From SHZI01 sp963698405 (GTDB taxonomy: Bacteria > Pseudomonadota > Gammaproteobacteria > Steroidobacterales > GCA-2729495): a stretch of DNA of 64,000 bases. The notes below the pieces were generated by a model. It was not told the DNA's origin. It searched no databases and saw only the letters and a program-made list of their open reading frames with translations. How positions within the stretch are numbered: position 1 is the first letter of the stretch; each line of letters starts with the position of its first letter. Shown piece by piece: positions 40,267-49,867 of the stretch. Both the position numbers and the translations under genes were made by a program. Location of the stretch: the NCBI GenBank assembly GCA_963698405.1, contig CAVOQT010000017.1, positions 508,387 to 572,386 of the forward strand, written 5' to 3'.

Positions 40267-41781
40267 CTATCCGTCAGATGATTGATTGAAGACCCGAGCC
40301 ATATAGTCGGCGAACTCCGCCGCAACGCCGTCTGCGGACTCGATACCGGCCAGCGTCTTCGCCAACTGCTTCTTGAAGTCGAGCTGCATCTGCCTGAGGA
40401 TCTGCACGCGTTGCGCCTGGGGCGAGCCCGCCCCGTGCAGCGATTCAGTCAGATAGCCGACAGCGTTGCGCCCGAGCGTCATGTTCTCGATCAGGCGCAG
40501 GATGCGCAGCCGGTCCTCGGTCGGAATATCCGCACGTCCCTGCAGATACTTGCGCATCAGGGCACCGATCTCCGGGTGATTGAGATCCTGCTCAGAGGGC
40601 TGCGTAACCATCAATCCGCCCGCAAGATCCTGCGCCAATCGACTGATTTCATAAGGAAAACGTGTGACGTGATGCTTGCAGACATTGGCCAGCATGTCGT
40701 CGCAGATATACACCCCGGACTTGAGCTCATGCGCCTGATAGCTGGCGGCGATACCGGTGGCATAGATGGTCTCATTCAGATGCGTCATCTCGACGAGCTT
40801 GTCGCGCACGTGCGAGGCCTTCTCCACACCGTTGAACTCGGCGATGGTCGCAGCTGCGCCGATCAGCACATCACCGACTCCGGACTTGCAGACGTAGCTG
40901 CGCCGGTGATAACTGGTAAACCGTTCGACCAGCATCGCCGCGAACTCAGCTTCACGATGCATGAAGACGTACTTCCAGGGAATGAACACGTCGTCGAAGA
41001 TGATCATCGCTTCCTGGCCACCGAACTTCCGGTTGCCCGGATCGATGTCGCCGCCCTCCATGCTGCGCGTATCGCAGGACTGGCGGCCATAGATATAGGT
41101 GATGCCGGGCGCATCAACCGGCACAGCAGCGACGATCGCGTAGTCCGCATCGGCAGGACCCAGTCGCATGGTCGGCATGACCAGCAGCCAGTGTGAATTG
41201 ATGCAGCCGGTCTGATGCGCCTTTGCACCGCGGATGTACACACCCTCATCCGTACGCCGGCTGACATGCACGAACATGTCGGGGTCAGCCTGTTCGTGCG
41301 GCGCCTTGCTGCGATCACCCTTCGCGTCGGTCATCGCACCGCCGATCACATAACCGGCGTGCTGCATTTCGGTGACGAATGCAACGAAGCGACGGTGATA
41401 ATCAGTGCTGTGAGCCGCATCGATTTCAAAGGTGACTGAATGCAGCGCGTTGATCGCATCCATGCCGACACAACGCTGAAAGCAGGTGCCGGTCAGTTGC
41501 CCGAGCCGCCGCTGCATCTTGTTCTGCATGACCAGGTCGTGGGCGCTGCTGACCACATGCAGAAAGCGGTTGATGCGTTCACCGGTATAGGCAGAAATAG
41601 CGGTTCCCAGCTCCGGATTGCGGGTAGCCAGATCGTAGGTTTCTGCAACAGCATTGATCGACGGCCGGATCATCGGATGATCGACGGGCTCGGCAACCAG
41701 TTCGCCAAACAGGAACACGCGCAATTGCCGGCCACGCAGGCTGGCGATGTAATCCTCTGCGGTTCGGATGGGGGTACTCAT
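40267..41781 (-). CDS. 4-hydroxybutyryl-CoA dehydratase/HpaB-superfamily enzyme with Fe-S ligand motif
   Basis: Intact 504-residue member of the flavin acyl-CoA dehydrogenase-like HpaB/AbfD superfamily. The sequence TGTCFQRCVGMD puts Cys at residues 100 and 104, and YHRRSYVCKSGVGDVLIG puts His292 and Cys298. In clostridial 4-hydroxybutyryl-CoA dehydratase the [4Fe-4S] cluster is held by Cys99, Cys103, His292 and Cys299, so the match is close, with one residue less between His and the last Cys. Aromatic 4-hydroxyphenylacetate hydroxylases of the superfamily lack these cysteines. The enzyme is therefore more likely a dehydratase/vinylacetyl-CoA isomerase than a hydroxylase; FMN or FAD binding is inferred. 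It leads a same-strand run with nnrU and bioFDA and diverges from a DUF1330/SDR pair. Substrate unknown. Confidence 0.75.
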   Translation of the reverse strand: MSTPIRTAEDYIASLRGRQLRVFLFGELVAEPVDHPMIRPSINAVAETYDLATRNPELGTAISAYTGERINRFLHVVSSAHDLVMQNKMQRRLGQLTGTCFQRCVGMDAINALHSVTFEIDAAHSTDYHRRFVAFVTEMQHAGYVIGGAMTDAKGDRSKAPHEQADPDMFVHVSRRTDEGVYIRGAKAHQTGCINSHWLLVMPTMRLGPADADYAIVAAVPVDAPGITYIYGRQSCDTRSMEGGDIDPGNRKFGGQEAMIIFDDVFIPWKYVFMHREAEFAAMLVERFTSYHRRSYVCKSGVGDVLIGAAATIAEFNGVEKASHVRDKLVEMTHLNETIYATGIAASYQAHELKSGVYICDDMLANVCKHHVTRFPYEISRLAQDLAGGLMVTQPSEQDLNHPEIGALMRKYLQGRADIPTEDRLRILRLIENMTLGRNAVGYLTESLHGAGSPQAQRVQILRQMQLDFKKQLAKTLAGIESADGVAAEFADYMARVFNQSSDG

Positions 41782-41933
41782 GCGCACAAGGCTCCAGGAA
41801 CGTCAGTTCAATGACCGGCCGATACCATGCCAGAACAGGCAGACCGCACGCTCCTACTGTAGCATCCTGTCTGCACCGCGAACGGCACGCACCGTATCGC
41901 TAAACCGAGTCCAATACGCAGCGGTACACCGTC

Positions 41934-42251
41934 ATGACCCAATGTTGCTACATGATCGTCCTCGCCGATCTGACCGACAGGGAACGCTTTCTGGCCGGCT
42001 ATGCCAGCGTAGTTCCGGGGCTTGTTTCGCAGCACGGCGGGCACTACCTGATACGGGGTGCGGGTGGCACTTTTCTGGAGGGCGGATGGTGCGACCATCC
42101 CAGCGCGCTGATATCGCTATGGCCGAGCCGTGAGCATGCACTGCGCTTCTGGGACTCACCCGAATACCAGCAGGCCAAAAAACTTCGTGAAGGCACCGGG
42201 CGCTTCCAGGTGCTGCTGGTGGATGGCCCGCCCGTCAGCCTGCCAGGCTGA
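41934..42251 (+). CDS. DUF1330-like small protein
   Basis: 105-residue ferredoxin-fold (dimeric alpha-beta barrel) protein. MIVLADLTDRERFLAGYASVVPGLVSQHGGHYLIRGAG, then LISLWPSREHALRFWDSPEYQQAKKLREGTGRFQVLLVDGP follow the DUF1330/EthD-like pattern, including the W-x-S-P-E-Y motif. These small proteins often sit in aromatic or fatty-acid degradation loci and may be dehalogenase- or isomerase-like, but most are uncharacterised. It starts 152 bases from the divergent dehydratase-like gene and precedes the SDR by 23 bases, so the two are likely co-transcribed. Confidence 0.8.
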   Translation: MTQCCYMIVLADLTDRERFLAGYASVVPGLVSQHGGHYLIRGAGGTFLEGGWCDHPSALISLWPSREHALRFWDSPEYQQAKKLREGTGRFQVLLVDGPPVSLPG

Positions 42252-42274
42252 CCTGAGAGCCGCACTGCAAGGTC

Positions 42275-43081
42275 ATGCAGCGATCACCCGTCATCGTCAT
42301 CACCGGCAGCGCCAGCGGCATCGGCTACGGCCTGGCCCGGGCATTCGTGACACGCGACTGCAAGGTCATGCTTTCCGACCTCCCCGGCGAAAAGCTCGAT
42401 ACGGCGACGAGCGCGCTCGGGGCACCAGACCGCGTCGCCAGCCAGCCCTGTGACGTACGCCAGCGTGAGCAACTGCAACAGCTATGGGATGCAGCCGTGG
42501 CACGCTTCGGACGGGTGGATATCTGGCTGAACAATGCCGGTGTCGGCCCGCCGGTTATCCGCCTCGATGCCGTACCGCCGGAATGGATAGATCGCGCCCT
42601 CGACGTCAACCTGAAAGGCCTGATGCATGGCACACAGGTCGCACTGGCCGGAATGCTGCAGCAGGGTGGTGGCGCGATCTACAACACGGTGGGCTTCGGC
42701 TACGACGGCCGCAAGCAGGAAGACCTTACCGTCTATGGCACCACAAAGGCAGCGGCCCGCTATTTCAGCGAATCAACAGCAAAGGAACTCGGGGATTGCC
42801 CGGTACAGGTCAGCTGGCTGAACCCCGGCTTCGTGCTGACACCGATGACCATCGAGGAAAACCACAGGATTCGCGAACGGATTGGCGACGCCCGCTGGCA
42901 GAAAATTCGCTGGGTGATGAATGCCATCGCCGACACACCGGAAACAGCCACGCCCTGGCTCGTGGAACGGATACTGAAAGCTGAACGTCCGATCGACCGG
43001 TTGCCGCCAAGCGTATTTCTGCGTCGGCTGCTGGCTTCGCTGCTGACCCGACCGAACCCGCTCGGTCCGCATGGTCTCTGA
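42275..43081 (+). CDS. Short-chain dehydrogenase/reductase
   Basis: 268-residue classical SDR using NAD(P)(H). The cofactor loop is TGSASGIGYG, the structural NNAG motif is present in IWLNNAGVGPP, and the catalytic Tyr and Lys are in VYGTTKAAARYF. The usual catalytic Ser is replaced: at that place the sequence reads IYNTVGFGYDGRKQEDL, so Thr or an unusual residue must serve. The C-terminus is slightly long (SVFLRRLLASLLTRPNPLGPHGL). Shine-Dalgarno AAGG lies 6 bases before the ATG. It ends 16 bases from the convergent TetR gene. The substrate is unknown; context suggests a hydroxyacyl or alcohol intermediate. Confidence 0.87.
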   Translation: MQRSPVIVITGSASGIGYGLARAFVTRDCKVMLSDLPGEKLDTATSALGAPDRVASQPCDVRQREQLQQLWDAAVARFGRVDIWLNNAGVGPPVIRLDAVPPEWIDRALDVNLKGLMHGTQVALAGMLQQGGGAIYNTVGFGYDGRKQEDLTVYGTTKAAARYFSESTAKELGDCPVQVSWLNPGFVLTPMTIEENHRIRERIGDARWQKIRWVMNAIADTPETATPWLVERILKAERPIDRLPPSVFLRRLLASLLTRPNPLGPHGL

Positions 43082-43097
43082 AAGACCGGCTGTACTC

Positions 43098-43814
43098 TCA
43101 GGCCGACTGTCTGGCTGTCGCAGCGCGGAGTTCCCGGAGCTCGGCTTCAGTCTCGGCAGCCAATGGCGCGGCTGCCGCACCACACAACATGTCGACCAGA
43201 TTGCAGACAAACAGTACGGGCAGCGTACGCGACACTGCAGCCTCGCCCTCTTTCACCGCCATCAGACGCTGCCGGTCGGCCAGTGCATTGATCATGGCCA
43301 CCCACATCAGCCCGAAGCGCATGCCGGCCATTTCTTCGGGAATCTCCGGCAATACGCCGCGCATGTCCTGATAGATCTGTCCGACGCTCTCACTCAGATG
43401 AGAACGCCACATACGGATGAGGTCAAGCGACGGATTGCTGTAGAGCTGTGACAGGAAGATGATGAAATTACCGCCACCGTCCGCCTCTTCTATCTCCGCG
43501 ACGATCGGGTAGACCAGCGCCTTGATCAATGGCCGTACGGTCTCGCGCTCCTGTGCTGACATGCGCGCCAGCATGGCATGGCGTCGCTCATTGACCCGTC
43601 CACCGCGATATTCATGAATCGCCTGGATCAACGCCTCCTTGGAACCGAAATGGTAATGGGCAGCCGATGAATTTCGCTGCCCGGCCGCATTATTGATCTG
43701 CCGCAGGGAAACATTGTCGAGGCCGCTGCGGGCAAACAGTCGCTCACCAGCGAGGATCAGCTGTTCTCGAGTCCGTTCGCTGGTGGGCGTCAGCTTGCTG
43801 CGTGCGGTGACCAC
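43098..43814 (-). CDS. TetR-family transcriptional regulator
   Basis: 238-residue one-component regulator. The N-terminal helix-turn-helix is LILAGERLFARSGLDNVSLRQINNAAGQRNSSAAHYHFGSKEALIQAIHEY, a classical TetR_N pattern ending with YHFGSKEAL. The C-terminal ligand domain is not a recognised subfamily. It is followed on the same strand by nothing (convergent SDR) and preceded 11 bases upstream by the nitrilase-fold gene, so it may be the last gene of that unit. It could control the surrounding catabolic genes (nitrilase-fold protein, TonB receptor, SDR). Confidence 0.87.
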   Translation of the reverse strand: MVTARSKLTPTSERTREQLILAGERLFARSGLDNVSLRQINNAAGQRNSSAAHYHFGSKEALIQAIHEYRGGRVNERRHAMLARMSAQERETVRPLIKALVYPIVAEIEEADGGGNFIIFLSQLYSNPSLDLIRMWRSHLSESVGQIYQDMRGVLPEIPEEMAGMRFGLMWVAMINALADRQRLMAVKEGEAAVSRTLPVLFVCNLVDMLCGAAAAPLAAETEAELRELRAATARQSA

Positions 43815-43825
43815 TGCTCTCTCTG

Positions 43826-44884
43826 CTACCAGTAATGGGTCCAGCGCGAGCGTTCCTGGAAATAGCGGAAGGCATCGCGCTTGTCCTTGGGAATATAGTC
43901 GATATAGCCGCCCGGTGCGTAGCGTTCCTGGTATTGATCCAGAACCGGCCGGTACAGATGCATGTGCAGATCGGGAATCCGGTGCCGCAGCCGGAACTCG
44001 CCGATCGGGATTCGCGCCGAGATTTTGGTCTCGAAGGGCCCGGCCTTGCAGAGCTCCACGCCGCGCGGCCCGAAGATCGCTGAACGGCCCGGCCCGCCAT
44101 GCGCCTGGTCATCGAAGAAGCCCGGGTTGCGTTCGCCGCTATTTACGCAATTGTTGGAAATCATCGTATAGAGGCTGTTGTGGTACGAGGTCAGCCGCAT
44201 ATCGTCAAACTCGAAACCACCCGTCGCCACGCGACAGATCAGCTCCGCACCCTTGAAGGCCATGCAGCGGAACAACTCCGGCTCGAACTGCACCGCCGAC
44301 ATCGCGATGTTGCCGATATCGGTGCGCTCGACCGGGATCACCGCATCGACGCCATACATCTCGACAAAGCGATCGTAGACATCGTAGATCACCGAGGTGT
44401 ACTGCTCGCCACCGGGGAACATGCCGCGCACATTGCGCTGCTTCCAGTGCGTGACGATCGAACCATCCGGCTTCGCCATCACCATCAGGTGCAGGATGTG
44501 GCCCGGCCAGTTCTTCGGATCCTTCGCATAAGTGCCAAAGACGATGTAGCAGTTGTATTTCTTTGCACGCTGCGCGACCTGTTCGATTTCCGGACCCGGA
44601 ACTTCCAGCGCCAGGTTGTAGTGCTGGTCACGGGTCCACTCGGAGAAGCCGGTGATCGGAAATTCATGAAACAGCAGCAGGTCGCTGCGCCCGCCGAAGC
44701 CCTGGGCGATATCGATGGACTCGAGGAAATAATCCAGATTGCGGCGCAGGTCGGGGGCCGGATTGGCACCGTTGACGCCCAGCACGCGGGTCTGCACCAC
44801 TGTGGCGGTGATCGCTTCCTGACGCAGGGCTACGGTGGCATAAGTGCCGTCAGCCCGGACCATGGGCGCAGTGGAATCAGTCAT
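43826..44884 (-). CDS. Nitrilase/amidase-fold C-N hydrolase with Ser at the nucleophile position
   Basis: 352-residue intact member of the carbon-nitrogen hydrolase superfamily, close in layout to aliphatic amidases. The catalytic Glu is Glu74 in FHEFPITGFSEW, and Lys148 in THWKQRNVRG occupies the Lys position. The segment NIAMSAVQFEPELFRCMAFKGAELICR aligns with the canonical ICxDxxxPExxRxxAxKGAEL block, but Ser196 sits where the catalytic Cys should be. No nearby Cys fits except the later FRC (residue 207), which is 11 residues away. Either the protein is inactive, uses Ser, or a base is wrong (TCG in place of TGC). It lies 11 bases upstream of the TetR gene and downstream of a broken TonB receptor. 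The start at 44884 is taken over a slightly earlier ATG. Confidence 0.8.
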   Translation of the reverse strand: MTDSTAPMVRADGTYATVALRQEAITATVVQTRVLGVNGANPAPDLRRNLDYFLESIDIAQGFGGRSDLLLFHEFPITGFSEWTRDQHYNLALEVPGPEIEQVAQRAKKYNCYIVFGTYAKDPKNWPGHILHLMVMAKPDGSIVTHWKQRNVRGMFPGGEQYTSVIYDVYDRFVEMYGVDAVIPVERTDIGNIAMSAVQFEPELFRCMAFKGAELICRVATGGFEFDDMRLTSYHNSLYTMISNNCVNSGERNPGFFDDQAHGGPGRSAIFGPRGVELCKAGPFETKISARIPIGEFRLRHRIPDLHMHLYRPVLDQYQERYAPGGYIDYIPKDKRDAFRYFQERSRWTHYW

Positions 44885-44978
44885 GTGCAGCATCTCCGTC
44901 AGGACAACAGTGTGAAGATGATGTTAATACACTCTTCGACAACGCCCGTACAACACGTGGACAACCGGATAAAAAACC

Positions 44979-47636
44979 TCAAAAGCGATACTGGAACTCA
45001 AGGCCCACATCACGGCCCCGCTTGGGATTGATACCGTAAAGGCGTGGATCCTTGGCGTTGTTCGAATCTGCAGTTGCATCTCCGGTATCCGGTGAGTTGC
45101 GCAGGTTGCCATAGGCATCGATCAGGCCGGCATCCCTGAGCCCCTGGATGTCCACACTGCCGAAATTGTAGAAATCCAGCACGGAAACCGGGGTATTGTC
45201 ATCGAGTCAGATTCCGCACATAGCCGGTCAGCGTCCAGCGATCCGCCTCGACACCTGCACGCAGGTTGAGCGTCATGTCGTTGCCGATCCACGCGAAGTT
45301 ACTGGCCGAGATATAGCGCTTGCTGTTCAGCACGAAGTCCGGCGTGATGAACAGAGGTGAGCCCCGATCACAGCGGCGCCGTCACGTTTGCACCAAGTAT
45401 CAACGTGTGCTTTGGCACGCCGGGAACGTGATTACCGGAAATATCGCCATCGCCCGTGGAAGCTCAGCAGGCCGGGATCATCGCCTTCCACATAGCGTGA
45501 ATCGGTGTAACCGTAGTTGGCGATCAGCGACAGATTGTCGGTGACACGGAACGATGTCTCGAGTTCCAGATCCCTGTCACTTCTGACTGCCCGACATTGC
45601 GAATGATCGTGGTAGTCAGATAGGTTCCTGCTGTCTGCAGGATCTTCACATTGGTAAACAGGCCCTGATTCTGCCAGTCGATATAGTAGACCGCCAGATT
45701 GGTAATCAGCCGACCATCGAGCCAGCTGGCCTTGGCACCCAGTTCATAGGTCCATTGCTCCTCCTCCTTGACGATTGCCAGCGGCTCGGCAAGACAGGGA
45801 TTGACCAGCAGCGGGCGTCGAGGGCGTACAGCCATTCAGGCCCGCATTCACTGCACTGGGATCGATGCCGCCCGAAAAAATTCGGAATTGAAATCACCGG
45901 GCTTGTTGCCCTTGGCGGCCAGAAAATACAGCGTCAGCTCATCAGTCAGGCTGATAACGCAACGTTACCCGTGGCGTGAAGTTGCTGAATTCCAGGTCGA
46001 CCTCATCCGGCGAGCAGACGGCTGGATCATCCGGATCACAGGTGCCCAGCGAGCCGCCGCTCAGGGATTTCTCGTCCTTGCGCATAGCGCCCTTCAAGGG
46101 CCAGCGTCCACTGCTCTGCAAGATCGATATCGAGACTGCCAAATACCGCCTTGTTGGTCACGTCGATATAGGTCGAGGGCGAGAAATCCGCGGTCACCGG
46201 ACCACCGATCGGAAAAAGTTCCCCAATACCACCGCCGGACCCAGGTAGCTGCGCTGCCGGTTTTCACGATCCTGATCGTACCAGTAGAGCACCGAGGCTG
46301 TAACGTACCGGCAGATCACCGGGCGAATCGATGCGCAACTCCAGCTGACTTGTCCTCGATGTCGCGCTGCAGATCGAAATGGAACAGCCCCCAGACGAGC
46401 ACGGGTCTCCGTGTGGTCAAGATCAAAGAGCTGCTCAAAATCATCCTTGTTCCACGCACCACGGGTGGTCAGCGTGAATCCGCTACATCCTGCACATACT
46501 CCAGCAGCACGCGATTCTGCTCACGGTAAGTGCCGGGCTCCTGCCCCGGAATGGAGTAATCCTCCGGATGTGGATCTCCGCGCTCGGCAGTGTGTCCGCG
46601 AAGCGGTATTTAACGCCCTCGCGAATATCGGGCAGATTGATGCGATTGATGTCGCCCGTCAACGCTCCACTTGCCGCAGTAGTCACCGTTGGTCGTGGGG
46701 AACCAGGGCTCGCTCTCAGTGCCTGCATAGGGCAGATTGCAGTTCAGATCAGTGGCCAGATAGATTCGGAAAGTGCGAGTCGTCGCTCTTGGTGAAACCG
46801 TACTTGAGGCTGACCTCGGAACCATCGGTCGGGCGCCATACCAGCTTGCCGAAGCAGATCGGTGGTCTCCTCGGCACCGAGCTCGGCTGTGATCTGCCTT
46901 CTGCGGCGGATTGAGCAGAAAGAACTGCAACGGCAGGCGCGATCGGAGTCGTAACCGCCTGTCCGCTCCTCAAGCTGGTTACGCCACTGGCCGCCATACT
47001 CGGACCAGCTGCCGGATACCAGGTAGGAAAACGTACTGTCGCCGATCGGACCACTGGCCCAGCCACTGACGCCATGGTCATCATGCGTACCGGACGGTCA
47101 GTTGATCTCGCCCTGTAAGGTATCGGTCGGGCTTCTTGGTGACGTAGTTGACGGCACCGGCAAATGTCGCCCGACCAAACTGTGCTGACTGCGGCCCGCG
47201 CAGCACCTCTACCCGCTCCACGGCACCCGTCACCGCAGTCGAAATACTGCCCGAGACGAATACGCCATCGATGAAGTACGACGCATTGGGCTCACCGCGA
47301 CTCACCGGTGCGCTCATGCCACGAATCGTCGGCCGATCGACATCGCGGCCGGTCTGCTGCAGGGTGCGGAAGCCCACCGTGAAGTTGGCGATATCGTAGT
47401 CGCTGAGCGAGGCCGCGCCCCTGCAACTGGTCAGCGCTCAGGGTGACGATGGACAGGGGAACGTCCTGCAGGCTTTCCTCACGCTTGCGCGCCGTCACGA
47501 TGATTTCGGTGACGCCGGCTACCGAGTCAGCGTCCTCCGGGTCAGTGGACTGGGCAAACAGCGGCATGGCGATACCCGGCGCAAGAAACACCGCAGACAA
47601 GCCGCAGGCGGTTGACCGCCACCATTCAACAATCAT
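44979..47636 (-). pseudogene. TonB-dependent receptor, many frameshifts
   Basis: Remains of a receptor of about 880 residues. A signal peptide (LSAVFLAPGIAMPLFAQ) and the plug start GVTEIIVTARKREESLQDVPLSIVTLSADQL are intact. TIRGMSAPVSRGEPNASYFIDGVFVSGS and RVEVLRGPQSAQFGRATFAGAVNYVTKKPDR continue the plug in a second frame. Barrel strands (KLVWRPTDGSEVSLKYGFTKSDDSHFPN, WTYELGAKASWLDGRLITNLAVYYIDWQNQGLF, and C-terminal GRDVGLEFQYRF) occur in several frames. I count at least ten frame changes over 2.6 kb, far denser than elsewhere. A genuine pseudogene and a locally poor assembly both fit. It precedes the nitrilase-fold gene on the same strand and follows an MFS transporter. Ligand unknown. 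Confidence 0.82.
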
Positions 47637-47744
47637 GGACTTCCCCCGTACTGAGCCGAACATACCAGTCACCTACCGGTATGCGCATCGCGAATGCTAA
47701 CCCAAGATGGAAGCCGACGAAAGACTGATATTCGTCGCCAAGTA

Positions 47745-49103
47745 TCAGACTGAAACGGATTGCTCTGCGGCTGCCTTGCGAAACGGGGCCAGCGCCGCCC
47801 ACAGCGCCAGCGCACCCAGCGGCACACTGACACAGTTGACCAGCGCCATCGAAGACCCGACCGCCAGTGGATCACCGAACACGGTATCCGTGATCAGCCC
47901 AACCGCAGTGGGACCGAGCCCAGCGGTGACCAGATTGAGCACCAGCATCCAGGTGGCCGAAATTTGTGCGCGCATCTGATTGGGTGCAATCACCTGCAGT
48001 GCGGCTGGTGCCACTGCCATCGACAGACTGGCTACAAAGACCAGCGGGCAGAACAGTGCCACGACCACCGTCGGCGTGCTGATCGTGGTAGCCAGTGCGC
48101 AGAGCGGCACCAGCAGGATGGCTGCCAGCAGACCGACGCGCAACGTGCCGTCGCGATAGCCCCGCTGCTGCAGGATATCGGCGAGCCAGCCACCCGTGTA
48201 GACGCCCAGCGGCGACAACACGACCAGAATACTGCCCAGCGTCAGCGCTGCCTGCGGTGGACTGAAACCCAGCACACGAACGAAATAACTGAAGCCCCAG
48301 GTCATGATCGTGGTGATCGGTACGGCAAGCAGCGCAAAGCCGATGAAGTGCAGCACGAAGACCCGCCAGCGCTGAACCGCGTAGCGCACCACGGTACCGA
48401 AGGGAATGCCGGCAGCATGTCCGGCCAGCGTCCCGCGCCTGGCAGGTTCACGCACCGTCAGCATCAGCAGCGCAATCAATACACCCGGCAGGCCCACGCT
48501 GAAAAGCACGATCTGCCAGGGTCGCACGGCGCCGATGAACGGAAGACTGAAGCTGCCAGCCTGACTGACCGCTTGAATCACCAGACCACCAACCAGAAAG
48601 GACAAGCCGGCACCGAAAAATGCACCGGCCTGATAAACGCCGACTGCACGCCCGAGTTTATCGCGGGGAAAATAGTCGGCGATCATCGAATATGCCGCTG
48701 GCGACAAGGCCGCCTCGCCCACCCCGACGCCCACCCGGGCCAGAAACAATTCCCAGAAATTCCGTGCCAGACCGCAGACGGCAGTCATCACGCTCCACAG
48801 CAGAATGCCCCAGCCGATGATCGCGCGGCGACTGCGGCGGTCAGCCAGTCGACCGATCGGCAAACCGACCGCCGCGTAGAACACGGCAAAGGCCAGTCCC
48901 TGCAGAACCCCGAGATCGGTATCCGTCAGCCCGAGATCCTGCTTGAGCGGCTCGACGAGCATCGCGAGGATGATGCGATCGACAAAGGAAAAGATGAAGG
49001 CAACGACCAGAATGGCGAGCGCATACCAGGCAACGGCCGGGCGCGGCCAGGGCTGATCTGCAGCTTGGCGGACGGTGGCCGCATCGCCCCCGGTGGCGGC
49101 CAT
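47745..49103 (-). CDS. MFS transporter
   Basis: Intact 452-residue major facilitator permease with twelve hydrophobic segments. VDRIILAMLVEPLKQDLGLTDTDLGVLQGLAFAVFYAAVGLPIGRLADRRSRRAIIGWGILLWSVMTA is the spinster/sugar-phosphate-like N-terminal signature with the A-motif GRLADRRSRR. SMIADYFPRDKLGRAVGVYQAG and GVYTGGWLADILQQRGYRD follow. Family members move organic acids, sphingosine-like lipids or aromatic compounds; the substrate here is unknown. The ATG overlaps the stop of the TorD-like gene (TAATG), so it is coupled to that gene, and the broken TonB receptor follows downstream. Confidence 0.9.
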   Translation of the reverse strand: MAATGGDAATVRQAADQPWPRPAVAWYALAILVVAFIFSFVDRIILAMLVEPLKQDLGLTDTDLGVLQGLAFAVFYAAVGLPIGRLADRRSRRAIIGWGILLWSVMTAVCGLARNFWELFLARVGVGVGEAALSPAAYSMIADYFPRDKLGRAVGVYQAGAFFGAGLSFLVGGLVIQAVSQAGSFSLPFIGAVRPWQIVLFSVGLPGVLIALLMLTVREPARRGTLAGHAAGIPFGTVVRYAVQRWRVFVLHFIGFALLAVPITTIMTWGFSYFVRVLGFSPPQAALTLGSILVVLSPLGVYTGGWLADILQQRGYRDGTLRVGLLAAILLVPLCALATTISTPTVVVALFCPLVFVASLSMAVAPAALQVIAPNQMRAQISATWMLVLNLVTAGLGPTAVGLITDTVFGDPLAVGSSMALVNCVSVPLGALALWAALAPFRKAAAEQSVSV

Positions 49104-49738
49104 TAAACGCCCTCTCCACCCACAGAGATCGTTGCCGTCTGCCAGGCAAAATCTTCCTCGATGAAATCCCGCAGCGCTGCAACAACCCGCGCATACAAAG
49201 AGTCTGGTGCAAGTTCTGCCACGCCATCGGCAAAACGGGGCACCCAGCTGACCAGATGACGTGTCGTGAAATCCACCTGTGCCAGCTGATACGACAGCAC
49301 ATCAGCACCTGCCTCAGACTCCCTGAAACACAGGTAGTGCATGAACTCGAGTTCCAGCGACAAATGATCTGGCTGCCAGGCAAACTTCTCGTCGACCACA
49401 TAACCGAAATAGTCGTAAAAGCGCACCACATCTTCGCGCGTACCAGCGCGCTGCCCGGTCTGCAGATCCTCACGGATCGGCATCGGCGGCCCTTCGCTGC
49501 CCACCTCGAACAATCCGCTGTATTCAGCCTGCAGGCGATGCAGCTCTGCACTACCGACCTCGGTGAGCAGTGCATCCAGCACTTCACCGAGGCCTACCCG
49601 TGCGAGCAGGCCTGCGCGCGCGTCCACTTCGTGCGGTGAGGCCAGCAATTCAGAAAACGCTGCGTAACACAGACAGCGCAGCGCAGCGGTTGCCGCCGTT
49701 CCCCGGTTAACCACTTGCCGGCTGGTTGAAATATTCAT
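49103..49738 (-). CDS. TorD/DmsD-family molybdoenzyme chaperone
   Basis: 211-residue all-helical cytosolic chaperone for insertion of molybdenum cofactor into Tat-exported reductases. The family pattern is visible in LCYAAFSELLASPHE, then LQAEYSGLFEVGSEGPPMPIREDL and VVRFYDYFGYVVDEKFAWQPDHLSLELEFMHYLCFRE (the conserved FYxxxGxxxxexxxxxPDHLxxELeFM). No molybdoenzyme catalytic subunit is encoded here, so its client lies elsewhere. It diverges from moeA over 129 bases, consistent with a molybdenum theme. Its stop overlaps the MFS start. The ATG at 49738 precedes the first helix. Confidence 0.88.
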   Translation of the reverse strand: MNISTSRQVVNRGTAATAALRCLCYAAFSELLASPHEVDARAGLLARVGLGEVLDALLTEVGSAELHRLQAEYSGLFEVGSEGPPMPIREDLQTGQRAGTREDVVRFYDYFGYVVDEKFAWQPDHLSLELEFMHYLCFRESEAGADVLSYQLAQVDFTTRHLVSWVPRFADGVAELAPDSLYARVVAALRDFIEEDFAWQTATISVGGEGV

Positions 49739-49867
49739 GCTGGATCCATGCTGCTTGGCACGCAGCCCGTCGGCAGCGCGCAGGCGCCGCAAAGGCTGCG
49801 CCCGGAAGTGTGGCAACATACCGGGACAGCAGTGCGGCAACAAGCCGTTGCACCATCAGGATCGACC

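Noticed and set aside
40282..41196. Plus-strand open frame opposite the dehydratase-like gene
   Set aside because: The minus-strand gene has cluster ligand motifs and a full-length product; the antisense frame shows none.
47760..49106. Long open frame on the plus strand opposite the MFS gene, about 448 codons
   Set aside because: The translation is rich in Arg/Gln/His with no domain, and the opposite strand has a clear, intact MFS transporter; typical antisense openness in GC-rich DNA.
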